The notes beneath the pieces were generated by a model. That model ran no database searches and was not told the DNA's origin. It was given only the letters and a program-made list of their open reading frames with translations. Shown here in pieces: positions 32,800 to 42,188 of a stretch of 64,000 bases of DNA. Both the position numbers and the translations under genes were made by a program. This DNA comes from Neostapfia colusana. Its lineage: Eukaryota > Streptophyta > Magnoliopsida > Poales > Poaceae. Each line of letters starts with the position of its first letter. Position 1 is the first letter of the stretch. Location of the stretch: assembly GCA_030760725.1 (NCBI GenBank), contig JASWHV010000001.1:22379928-22443927 (forward strand). Direction: 5' to 3'.

Positions 32800-33100
32800 G
32801 GCTCGGGTAGGCGACGTTAGCAAGGGTTCGCACTCTAGCCATTCGCACCCAAGGTGTAACTCATCCTCAAGCTCAGGACTCCGGTTCTGAGCAACAAGCA
32901 ATACAGCGAGCTCCTCAACTCGCCGTGGACGTAGGGTTTTACGCTCCGGCGGCCCGAACCACGTAAAACCCACCGTGTCAAGCTCTTCCTAACTCGTCAA
33001 TACGCTCAAGCTCTCCGCAAGTGACTAGCCCCTCCGAAGAAGAACCTCCGCGGGCTGCCCAGTGCAGGTCCGGGGGAAGTGTCGACTGCACACTTCGACA

Positions 33101-33310
33101 TAGCTGAGGTACCGCTCCTCCCTCAGAGGGATGGCAAGCAGAAAGTCGACGCTTCAGTCAGCGCCGGCCACCAGGTAGGGTTTCAGGAGCCTCAGCATGT
33201 CATGAAGACAGTGCATAACGGTGAGGAATCCAACTCCGATGGTGATGGGCCGGGGCGGTAGCCGACTGTGGCTGCCGTCCCAGGTCAGTGGAGGCTGCAC
33301 TGCTGCGGCG
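33101..33310 (+). pseudogene. Element F gag C-terminal scrap
   Basis: Directly after the LTR the sequence aligns with the end of gag in element I (I: REGKQKVNVLDSVDHQVEFQEPQ; F: DGKQKVDASVSAGHQVGFQEPQ). The primer site and the first 1.5 kb of gag are missing. It retains no functional domain. Confidence 0.75.
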
Positions 33311-33569
33311 TCAACCATGGAGAAGCTCCTAGTAGTCGCAGCAGCCCAAGCACCAATCACAATGGTGCAAGATCGGGCCAGCCCCACCCGAGAGCACGCC
33401 TCCATGCCTCGGTCATACCTCCTGGGGGCCGTCCAAGGTCTGTCAACCCCTTGAAGGCCATGCCAGAAGGGGAAGACGCCTTGGGTCTCCCAAGACGAGC
33501 CCGGGTCCACCTACCTCTTGAAGGCCTTAGCCAGAAGGGAAGAACTCCCCGGGGGCGCCACGGAGAAGC
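33311..33569 (+). other. Element F, unrecognised internal stretch
   Basis: Between the gag scrap and the integrase scrap. No convincing match to the intact elements and no gene was seen; it is probably decayed pol. Confidence 0.4.
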
Positions 33570-33903
33570 CGCGCAGGACCTGATCCAGTGTGAAGATGAC
33601 AACCTCGTCGACGAGGCTCGGCTGCAGGTGACACCCCACAACGCATGGTCTCGGCTGCTGCTCTAGCACTACCGCCAAAGAACCAAACGCGTCACGGACC
33701 TGCAGAAAGGCAACCTGGTGTCGCGGCATGCACTTTTCCGAGAAGGACCTATAAACTCTCCCCCAGCCGGGAAGGTCCCTTCCGAATCACGAAAGCTGCC
33801 GTCCCAGGTACACATGCCTTTCAACCGAGTATGGGATCCGTTCCCAAAACCCTTGGCATGGAACAACACTGTAAGTCCTACCCCTCGAGCATTAGTAGAA
33901 TAG
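33570..33903 (+). pseudogene. Element F integrase C-terminal scrap
   Basis: Broken frames match the end of integrase in element I: DNLVDEARLQVTPHNA against IDLVDEVRLHAALRNA, DLQKGNLV against ELQEGDLV, and the stretch equivalent to LSPSWEGPF. Stops and frame changes are present. The catalytic core is absent. Confidence 0.75.
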
Positions 33904-35233
33904 GGTCATTCCCTTCTGTAATAAATCCCATAGAGTTTAGGAACAGTGCTTGGGGCAGCTAAGTCTCAAGTGACTGTCCAGGACTACGTCCAGCTTAGCC
34001 TGGTTCCGACCCTAAGCGCGTAGAGTCTTGCTTCCCTTGTAGACGAGGCAGGTCATTGCCTCCATGTACAGCTAGACTTCCACCTATGGGCATTAACACA
34101 GAAACTTGTTCTACTTCGCTCTCTCTCATGTGCTCATTTAAATTATGCATTAATTTTTATGATTGCACTCTCTATGTATGTTCATCGTACATCTAGCTCC
34201 CTCTCTCCCGTGCTCATCCATAGTCAGCATTTGCTATCCTACCGAGGGCGGCTGCGCTTGAGGCACCTGCCGATGGCCAAGAGAGTCTCTCGGGCCTCCC
34301 CCTGTCAGGTGTTGCGGTGCCAGTTGGTCACCTCCAGGAAAGGCCTGCGTTGTGCATGGGGGGTCCAGGGTGCGTATCCCGCTTAGCCGGCTCTGTGCCC
34401 AAAGCGTGCGCATCCTGCCCTCCGGATGTACAGGGGAGTACAACTGCTTTGCCTGGTCATGAACCCAAAGCCTGTGCACTCTGCTTCCCCGGCGCACAGC
34501 CCGGTACTAGTGATCGGACGGTCGTACCCGGACCTCGGAGGGAGCCGGAGCTCCGGCGCCTCACGCACAGAATTGCCCAAGCCCCGTATAACGGATTGGG
34601 ATCGTAAGCCGAATAAGACTAGGAGACGGGAGGGGAGGACCCCCCGAGGAGAATTATGTTTCCTCTGCCTGTGTGCAGGACCTCCAGGTTACAGCAACGG
34701 GGACCGCACGAAACGGAGGGAAAGGAGCTACCAACTACTCCGATATAGGACTGGAAGGACCGGGTCCCGCCCCTTCAGCAGGGGCGAGGCCTGAAGGCCC
34801 CATGTGTCCAGCGGGCCCGGAGCTCCCGCATCCCCAGAGGGGGTCTCCGGACTCGCCATGTGGCAGGCGGAAACCGGACCTCTCCCCTCTGGGGGGGGGG
34901 CTCCGAAAGCCCCATGTGTCCAGCGGGGCAAGAGCTCCCGCCTCCTCAGGAAGGGCTCCGGACCCGCCACATGGCCAGCAGATCTGGACCTCCCCATGGG
35001 GCGAGATCCGGAGACCCCCGGGGGCTCCTAATACAGTTAGGACCCGGGGAAGGTGTCTGTGCAGAGTTCCGAGACTGGTAAAGGCCTCTGAGTACCTTGC
35101 GGAGCTAAGGACTCAGTCAGGCAAAGCCAAGAAGGAGAGAAAAGGCATCACAGGCACAAACATTCAAGAGAGTCTATTTATTCAAGGCTCCATTAGCTGG
35201 ACTACAGACTCGATAAAAAGGGAGAAGCAAGTC
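33904..35233 (+). other. Element F 3' untranslated region
   Basis: No sense gene is seen. 33940-34110 aligns with I 62695-62880; 34130-34640 aligns with A and H sequences before their arrays; 34780-35020 has degenerate G-box palindrome units (CATGTGTCC, GCCATGTGG). On the minus strand AATAAA at 35182-35177 follows the antisense ORF. A minisatellite like that of A and H is absent. Confidence 0.65.
35177..35182 (-). terminator. Polyadenylation signal for the antisense ORF of F
   Basis: AATAAA on the minus strand, 52 bases past the last stop of the antisense reading frame. In B the matching place reads AATACA. Confidence 0.5.
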
Positions 35234-35556
35234 CTAGGGTCCTCCCGGTTCATGCCGGAACCTAGTGGCTACAAGGGCGGCCACGTCCCCGACTTCAGCC
35301 CTGGCAGCCTCTTCCCGCTCCGCGGCTGGGCCCTCTCTCGCTGGCTCCAGGGAGAAAGATGGGTCCCGGCTCCTGAAGCCTGCCAGCACATGTGAGGCGA
35401 CCTCTAAGGCCAGGCTGCGTCCCTCGGCCTCAAGCTCGCTGGCGACCACCGAGTCTAGCCTGTCCATCTTGGCGCCGATCGACTCCAGCGCCGGGATCAC
35501 CTCCGCCACCTTCAACGCAGGAGCCGCTGCCCTCACCGGACTGAAGCCAAGGGGGA
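35234..35556 (-). pseudogene. Frameshifted C-terminal tail of F's antisense ORF
   Basis: A one-base frameshift near 35560-35570 separates this part from the main ORF. It reads IPLGFSPVRAAAP, then VAEVIPALESIGAKMDRLD and VAALVATRFRHEPGGP before its stop. The element B relic at 887-1031 matches this tail, which supports it being a real part of the protein. Alternating charged and leucine positions suggest more helix. Confidence 0.65.
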
Positions 35557-36993
35557 TCAGGGCGGAGTGGCGGACCCCGCCCGATTGATAAAGCTCGAGA
35601 CCGCAAGCACCTCGGAGGACCGCAAGGCCGAGAGCTCCTCTACCTCGCGGCGGGCTGCCTGCAGGGTGTCTTGGTTTCTCTCGGAGAACTCTTTCTCCTT
35701 GGCTGCCAGGGAGCTTTCCTGAAGGCGGAGAGTCTTGGCGAGCCGCTCCAATTCAGAAGCCCTGAAGTTGGCAGCCAACTTTCGATCCAGAATCATCTGG
35801 CGTTCGCGGGAGACCTGTTCCTCCCTCATGGCGAGGTCTGCCTTCTGAGCCTCTAGCTCCCTGGCCCGAGATCGCAGGTCATCCTCGCCCGCCGCCAGCT
35901 GCGCAGCGACCCTCTCTGCCTCGGCTGCCGTGGAATGCTCCCATTCCTCAACGACGAGTTTACGGCGCTCCAACAGCTGCCATATCTCCTCCGCGGCAGA
36001 GAGGCTCTCCTCGGCCTGGGCGTGTGCCTCTAGGGCCTCCCTGTTGATCCGCCGCGATTTGGCGTCCAGGCGGTCGACAGACCGCTTCAGCCGGTCGAGG
36101 AGCACTTCCCTGAAGTCAAGCAACTCCTGCCTGGAGTCGAGCTTGCTCTTGACCTTCGCGGTCCGCTCCCGCAAAAGGTTCCCCCAGGTGAGGAGGTGAT
36201 TCCGTTCAACCGTATGCTCCTCCCGCTCGCGACCAAGTGCGGCCAAGACCTGTCGGACGCTCGCTTCGGCAAGCGCGAAGGCATCCGCCAGGGGCAGTGG
36301 GGCAGCAGAGGCTGGAGCAGCACCCCCGACCTCCTCCACCACCTCATCCTCAAGAGAAGTCGAGGCACCAGCGACCGAGACGGGACGCCGGTCAGGAGAA
36401 GCTGGCGCCGGGGCTCCGGCAGCCGGACCCGCCGGACTCTCTCTAGCTTCTGGCTTCTTGACCTGTGGAGAGGGACGAGCGGGGGAAGTCGACACCGAAG
36501 TAGAAGCCGGGCCGCCTGGTGCATGGTCGACCTGCGCTGGCCTAGGGGCCGCGGCAGCCGTCTCAGCAGGAAGAGACGATGCTGCCACGGAATCCGGGCA
36601 CGCCGGAACAGGAGAAACTCGCGCTGGCTTAGGGGCCACGGCATCCGTCCAGGTTTCCAAGCGCAACGGCGTAGACTCCCCGCCAGTCAGGGACGGCCGG
36701 GAAGCGCAAACACTCCAGCGGGCTCTGAACCCCGACTTCCGAGCCGGGGTAGGACTCCCAGAACCCGCCGTCGTCACTGACGGCCGCTCCGCAGTTGCCT
36801 GGACTGGCGGAGCAGGGGACGCTCCAGAAGCTCCCCCGGACGCATCAGCTCGGGACTGCTTTGAGTCGATGCCAAAAGGGGTGCCATCTCCAGCAGCAAG
36901 AGGTGTAGGCACCCTGGATCCCTGACTTGGCGCATATGCCGCCACTGGAGGAGATCGAGCGCGTTTCTTCTCTGGTGGCGGGTTGGAGGCCAT
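35557..36993 (-). CDS. Antisense ORF of Tat element F, 478 codons, coiled-coil protein
   Basis: This ORF runs opposite to element F, between the lost pol and the 3' LTR. Start chosen at ATG 36993 (MASNPPPEKKRARSPP); the open frame extends 59 codons upstream, but that part is a hydrophobic run without similarity to the rest. Residues 8-13 (EKKRAR) are a possible nuclear signal. Residues 14 to about 235 are rich in Pro, Ala and Ser. From about 238 to 460 the sequence is rich in Glu, Arg, Leu and Ala with heptad-like spacing, a long coiled coil. There is no catalytic motif. Extra antisense ORFs between pol and the 3' LTR are a known, unexplained trait of Tat elements, and grass copies are often filed as putative gypsy-type transposon protein. 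One frameshift near the end breaks the tail. Function is unknown. Confidence 0.72.
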   Translation of the reverse strand: MASNPPPEKKRARSPPVAAYAPSQGSRVPTPLAAGDGTPFGIDSKQSRADASGGASGASPAPPVQATAERPSVTTAGSGSPTPARKSGFRARWSVCASRPSLTGGESTPLRLETWTDAVAPKPARVSPVPACPDSVAASSLPAETAAAAPRPAQVDHAPGGPASTSVSTSPARPSPQVKKPEARESPAGPAAGAPAPASPDRRPVSVAGASTSLEDEVVEEVGGAAPASAAPLPLADAFALAEASVRQVLAALGREREEHTVERNHLLTWGNLLRERTAKVKSKLDSRQELLDFREVLLDRLKRSVDRLDAKSRRINREALEAHAQAEESLSAAEEIWQLLERRKLVVEEWEHSTAAEAERVAAQLAAGEDDLRSRARELEAQKADLAMREEQVSRERQMILDRKLAANFRASELERLAKTLRLQESSLAAKEKEFSERNQDTLQAARREVEELSALRSSEVLAVSSFINRAGSATPP

Positions 36994-37483
36994 GATGAGA
37001 AAGGACTCAAAGGCAAGCAGCCAAAGGCACAAGAGTCCAAGAAAAAGCACTGCAAAGTGCGAAGGGAAGCAGCAATGCGGGTAAGATCCCCTCTTAAAAC
37101 TTCCCAGGTGCAATTCCAAGCGTTTCGAAACTCTTCGAATACGCCGCATCGGCAACCGCTTCGGCTCCAAGACCGAGCGCCGATGACAGGTGGACCCAAG
37201 CCGCTCGGCTGAAGCGGTGGGTCAAGGAGTCAGTCTCCTAAGAAGACGAGCCGGCAAGGCACTCCGGCGGTTCCTGAAGAGAGCGCCGCAACATGCAGAA
37301 GTGGCAGCCTAGGGAACCGCCGCAGTAAAAGCAACCATCAAGTGGGCACACACTCCCACGACCCCGCGACTGTTCGTGCTCCGGCAGCGGTCAACGCGGG
37401 ACTTAGAGAAAGTGCGCAGATCAGAAAAGACGGAGGTCCCACCTCAGGCTCGCTATCTCCCCCGAGATGGGCCCAGGGGCCAC
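36994..37483 (+). other. Element F, between the antisense ORF start and the 3' LTR
   Basis: No gene is seen. It is upstream of the antisense ORF on the minus strand and so should hold its promoter; no sure TATA box was found. 37325-37483 aligns with I 63725-63881 (CCGCGACTGTTCGTGCTCC) and ends in GGGGCCAC before the LTR. Confidence 0.6.
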
Positions 37484-38556
37484 TATCGGTACCCGCGATA
37501 TGGGGTAACCCCGCGCACAGGGGAAAATGCCTAAGGATCTCGCCCTCTCCGCAGGGAGAGCTCCGAAGGTGCCACGCGTCAGGCGGGGCCGGACCTCCCT
37601 CTCCTCAGAGGAGAGCTCCGGGCTCGCCACGTGGCCTGCAGAAGCCGTAACTCCCCCTCCGCGGGAGAGAGGTCCGAAGGCGTCACGTGTCCAGCGGGGC
37701 CGGACCTCCCTCTCCTCAGAGAGGAGCTCCAGCCTCGCCACGTGGCCGACAGAAGCCGGACCTCCCCCTCCGCGGGGAAAGGTCCAAAGGCTCCACGTGT
37801 CCTGCGGGGCCAGACCTCCCTCTTTTCTGAGGAGGGCTCTGGGCCCACCACGTGTCCAGCAGAAGAGCGCTGCCTGCCCCCGAGCGGTAGGCGGCGGGCG
37901 TAAAGACGCCCCATACCTTGCCCGTACAAGGTATTTAAGGCCCGCGTCTTCCCAAGACGCGGAGCACGCCTCTGTCAGGTGCTGTTGCGCCCAGTCGCAT
38001 CACAGACTGGCGCGCAGTGTTAGAGCCTGCCAGCCAATAAACGCAGCGACAAGACATCCCATGCCGCCCCGCCGTCATCAACCACTACGACTAGCATGCA
38101 GCATGGGCAGGGCTGCAAGACGAAGACTCAGAAGCCTTCGCCAGAGACAACTACCGGGATAACTGCAGATACGGTAGATGACAGACAATCTCCTCGGGAC
38201 CACCTGTCGGGTCCCGGGCCCCCCTTGTAAGCCGCCCTAGTCTTGGACTATAAAAGGCTTGGGTAGGCGACGTTATCAAGGGTTCGCACTCTAGCCATTT
38301 GCACCCAAGGTGTAACTCATCCTCAAGCTCAGGACTCCGGTTCTGAGCAACAAGCAATACAGCGAGCTCCTCAGCTCGCCGTGGACGTAGGGTTTTATGC
38401 TCCGGCAGCCCGAACCACGTAAAACCCACCGTGTCAAGCTCTTCCTAACTCGTCCATACGCTCAAGCTCTCCGCAAGTGACTAGCCCCTCCGAAAAAGAA
38501 CCTCCGCGGGCTGCCGAGTGCAGGTCCGGGGGAAGTGTCGACCGCACACTTCGACA
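37484..38556 (+). repeat. Element F 3' LTR
   Basis: 1073 bases. It starts TATCGG instead of TGTCGG, so the first terminal dinucleotide is mutated, and ends CTTCGACA. The TATA box is at 38249-38255. The G-box palindrome block is at about 37560-37860. Confidence 0.92.
38249..38255 (+). promoter_or_regulatory. TATA box of element F 3' LTR
   Basis: TATAAAA in the common LTR context. Confidence 0.68.
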
Positions 38557-38561
38557 GGGTA
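38557..38561. repeat. TSD of element F, right copy
   Basis: gggta, identical to 32015-32019. Confidence 0.93.
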
Positions 38562-38880
38562 CATGGTGCGTCTCAATTCCAAGGCAACCAACAACTTGGC
38601 AGAGTATGAAGCACTCATCTTTGGCCTAGAAGACAGTCCTGTCTCTGGGTGCTCGCCAGTTGTTGGCGCAGGGCGATTCCCAGCTAGTTATCAAGCAACT
38701 TAAGGGTGAATGCCCCTGCAATGACCCACAGCTAGCTGCTTATCTGCTCGCGGATGTTGGAGAAAGACTTCCTCGCCTTGAACCTGCACCATGTACCGCG
38801 CGCAGGCAAGGCCGCAGCTGACGACCTCTCAACGAAGGCCTCCACCGGAGCCCCTGTGCCCGAAGGAGTCTTCGAGAGGA
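38557..38880 (+). pseudogene. Element H archaeal-type RNase H relic
   Basis: Begins at YMVRLNSKATNNLAEYEALIFGLEDS, directly after F. The same frame break follows as in A (GLKDSPVSG there), so that change is shared by the subfamily. The end, LNLHHVPRAGKAAADDLSTKAS, is in a second frame. No function is expected. Confidence 0.82.
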
Positions 38881-39600
38881 CGTTGCTGCGGCCCACAGCC
38901 CAGCCCGCCGAGCCGGGCGAAGGGGGCTGGACCAGCACCTCGAAGCTGGCGGTCCCGGCGGCCCTGCAGCCATGGACGATGCCAAAGGATCGTAAGCGTC
39001 ACTGCGCACTCCGTGCAACCCAGCGCTCAAGATCCAGAAGCTCAAGTAGTCCCGATGTGTGGACCACCGAGGTCCAGGACTCCTTGAAGGACATCCTTCC
39101 TGATGAACGTGCATTCGCTGAACGGATTGTGCGGATGGCTAAGTGCTACGCGCTGGTATCTTTACTGGCGTGGCGCCACGGCATCCTATTGCGGTGCATA
39201 ACCCAGGAGGAAGGCTGCGACTAGCTTGCAGTAGTCCATGGAGGCGAGTGCTGGGAACGCTCATCGTCCCGCACGCTGGTCGGTTAAGCCACCCGGCATG
39301 GCTCCTACTGACCGAGAGCCACCTGGACGCCGTCAAACCGGTTAGGAGATGCAATGCGTGCCAGGTCCACGCCAAGCAGACCCACACAACCGGTGCAGAC
39401 GCGCACCCAAAGCCGTCGGGGGATACCGGCTCCTCTATGTCGACGGCCAGCCGGACTTCCCGGGGCCGGGTCACGGGAACTACCCTTCTACATGGTATGC
39501 GGGGCCGAAGCCATGCTTCCCCTGAGATCGCCATGAGGGTTCCCCCGTGTCCGAGCGTACGACGAAGCCACGCATGACCCGCTCTGCATGATGACATGGC
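38881..39600 (+). pseudogene. Element H integrase relic with the subfamily deletion
   Basis: Aligns with A 5851-6590: VWTTEVQDSLKDILPDERAFAERIVRMAKCYAL, LLRCITQEEGCD followed by a TAG, a zinc-region relic, then the direct join to SRELPFYMVCGAEAMLP. The catalytic core is missing in the same place as in A. Confidence 0.8.
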
Positions 39601-40109
39601 GCTCCGACGCTACCCCAGTAAGTTCACCATACTTACTTAGGTGTTTATCTAAATTACGCATTAATTTATATGATCACCTTCCCACGCTCTAGACAGTGTA
39701 CATCCATTGTACACTTGGTTCCTCTTTCCTGCGCTCATGCATAGTCGATATTTGCCATCCTGCCGAAGGCGGTAGTGCTTGGGGTACCTGCCAGAGGCCC
39801 GGGGGCCATTCGGACCTCCCACTGTAAGGGTACTGTACCTCCAGTTGGTCTCCTCCAAGAAAAGACCTACGCTAGACCGGGGGGTCGGGATCCTTGCTTT
39901 GCCCGGTCCTGCAGCCAAAGCATGCGCACTCTGCCCCCCAGCGCTATGGTCTGAGTACCAGGGGGCCGGACGGTTACACCCTGACTGGGGCTGGGGGCCA
40001 GACCTCTGGGACCAATTGCACTAGATTACCCAAGCCCCGTATTCTGGCCCGGGACAGTAAGCCAAATGAGACTAAGGGACAGGAAAGGGAGGACTTCTGA
40101 GCAGTACCG
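39601..40109 (+). other. Element H 3' untranslated region before the array
   Basis: No gene is seen. It aligns along its length with A 6591-7077. Confidence 0.7.
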
Positions 40110-41050
40110 GACTCCGCCCCCACAGCTGGGCCGAGCTCCTAGGCCAGCCCTCGCCCTCCTTTCAGAGGCGAGTGCTGATGCCGGACCTCACGCCCTTCGC
40201 TGGCCTGAGCTCCGATGACTTCCGGACATCCGCCCCCCACAGCTGGGCCGAGCTCCGAGGCCAGCCCTCACCCTCCTTTCAGAGGCGAGCGCTGATGCCG
40301 GACCTCACGCCTTTCGCTGGCCTGAGCTCCGATGATGTCCGGACCTCACGCCCTTCGCTGGCCTGAGCTCCGATGACTTCCGGACCTCCGCCCCCGCAGC
40401 TGGGCCGAACTCCGATGCCAGCCCTCGCCCTCCATTCATAGGCGAGCGCTGATGCAGGACCTCACGCCCTTCGCTGGCCTGAGCTCCGATGACTTCCGGA
40501 CCTCCGCCCCCCACAGCTGGGCCGAGCTCCGAGGCCAGCCCTCGCCCTCCTTTCAAAGGCGAGCGCTGATGCCGGACCTCACGCCCTTCGCTGGCCTGAG
40601 CTCCGATGACCTCAGGACCTCACGCCCTTCGCTGGCCTGAGCTCCGATGACCTCCGGACCTCACGCCCTTCGCTGGCCTGAGCTCCGATGACCTCCGGAC
40701 CTCACGCCCTTTGCTGGCCTGAGCTTCGATGACTTCCGAACCTCCGCCCCCCACAGCTGGGCCGAGCTCCGAGGCCAGCCCTCGCCCTCCTTTCAGAGGC
40801 GAGCGCTGATGCCGGACCTCACGCCCTTCGCTGGCCTGAGCTCCGATGACTTCCGGACCTCCGCCCCCCACAGCTGGGCCGAGCTCCGAGGCCAGCCCTC
40901 GCCCTCCTTTCAGAGGCGAGCGCTGATGCCGGACCTCACGCCCTTCGCTGGCCTGAGCTCCGATGACTTCCGGACCTCCGCCCCCCACAGCTGGGCCGAG
41001 CTCCGAGGCCAGCCCTCGCCCTCCTTTCAGAGGCGAGCGCTGATGCCGGG
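40110..41050 (+). repeat. Two-level minisatellite of element H, cut by element I
   Basis: The same 117-bp long unit and 41-bp short unit as in A, in a different order of long and short units. Around 40570-40740 four short units follow each other. The array stops inside a long unit (GCTGATGCCGG) where element I begins; in A that motif continues ACCTCACGCCC. The array length in H is therefore a minimum. Confidence 0.92.
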
Positions 41051-42132
41051 TGTCGGTACCCGCGATATGGGGTACCCCTGCGCACAGGGAAAATGCCTAA
41101 GGTACTCGCTCTTCACCGCAGGGAGAGCTCCGAAGGCGCCACGCGTTCGGCAGGGCCGGACCTCCCTCTCCTCAGAGGAGAGCTCTGGGCTTGCCGCGTG
41201 GCCTGCAGAAGCCGGACCTCCCCCTCCGCTGGAGAGAGGTCCGAAGGCGCCACGTGTCCAGCGGGGCCGGACCTTCCTCTCCTCAGAGGAGAGCTCCGGG
41301 CCCGCCATGTGGCCGACAGAAGCCAGACCTCCCCCTCCGCGGGGAGAGGTCCGAAGGCTCCACGTGTCCTGCGGGGCCGGACCCCCCTCTCCTCTGAGGA
41401 GGGCTCCGGGCCCGCCACATGGCCAGCAGAACAGCGCTGCCTGCCCCCGAGCGGTAGGCAGCGGGCGTAAAGACGCCCCATACCTTGCCCGTACAAGGTA
41501 TTCAAGGCCCGCGCCTTCCCAAGACGCGGAGACGCGGAGCACGCCTCTGTCAGGTGCCGTTGCGCCCAGTCACATCACAGACTGGCGCGCGCTGTCAGAG
41601 CCTGCCAGCCAATAAACGCAGCGACAAGACATCCCATGCCGCTCCCGCCGTCATCAACCACTACGACTAGCATGCGGCATGGGCAGGGCGGCAAGACGAA
41701 GACTCATAAGCCTTCACCAGAGACAACTACCGACATAACTGCGGATATGATAGTCTGCAGGCAATCTCCCCGGGACCACCTGTCGGATCTCGGGCCCCCC
41801 TTGTAAGCCACCCAAACCTTGGACTATAAAAGGCTTGGGTAGGCGATGTTAGCAAGGGTTCGCACTCCGGCAACTCATACGCTAGACATCAGTCATCCCC
41901 AAGCTCAGGACTCCGGTTCTGAGCAGCAAGCAATACAGCGAGCACCTCAGCTCACCGTGGACGTAGGGTTTTACGCTCCGGCGGCCCGAACCACGTAAAA
42001 CACGCCGTGTCAAGCTCTTCCTAACTCGTCCATACGCTCAAGCTCTCCGCAAGTGACTAGCCCCTCCGAAAAACAACCTCCGCGGGCTGCCCAGTGCAGG
42101 TCTGGGGGAAGTGTCGACCACACACTTCGACA
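41051..42132 (+). repeat. Element I 5' LTR
   Basis: 1082 bases, TGTCGGTACCCGCGATATGG... to CACTTCGACA. G-box palindrome units lie at about 41130-41425, CCAAT at about 41609 and a TATA box at 41825-41831. It starts in the middle of a minisatellite unit of H. Confidence 0.93.
41825..41831 (+). promoter_or_regulatory. TATA box of element I 5' LTR
   Basis: TATAAAA, about 300 bases before the LTR end. Confidence 0.7.
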
Positions 42133-42153
42133 TTTGGCGCGCCAGGTAGGGGG
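42133..42153 (+). other. Primer-binding site of element I
   Basis: TTTGGCGCGCCAGGTAGGG directly after the LTR. It contains the palindrome TGGCGCGCCA. Confidence 0.82.
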
Positions 42154-42188
42154 CTTTTCTCTTTCGCGACGAGTTTCCGCCGACGAAG

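Larger units (their letters stand above)
32020..33100 (+). repeat. Element F 5' LTR
   Basis: 1081 bases, TGTCGGTACCCGCGATATGG... to CACTTCGACA, with G-box palindrome units (about 32105-32395), CCAAT (about 32578) and a TATA box (32793-32799). Confidence 0.93.
32020..38556 (+). mobile_element. Element F: Tat derivative without gag-pol, keeping an antisense ORF
   Basis: 6537 bases with LTRs 32020-33100 and 37484-38556 and perfect TSDs. Only scraps of gag and of the integrase C-terminus remain; protease, RT and both RNases H are gone. The usual primer site is absent after the 5' LTR. The 3' third is a long ORF on the opposite strand. The element must have been moved by enzymes from elsewhere or have lost its parts after insertion. 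Confidence 0.9.
32010..41050 (+). mobile_element. Element H: older non-autonomous Tat element, in pieces
   Basis: The left piece is only about ten bases (TCTGGGTA up to 32019). The main piece is 38557-41050. Element F splits H in the archaeal RNase H, where GGGTACATGGTGCGTCTC is continuous in A at 5520-5537. It is the same subfamily as A: the same integrase deletion and the same 117/41-bp array. Element I is inserted in the array at 41050; the remainder of H would lie past the right edge. Confidence 0.8.
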
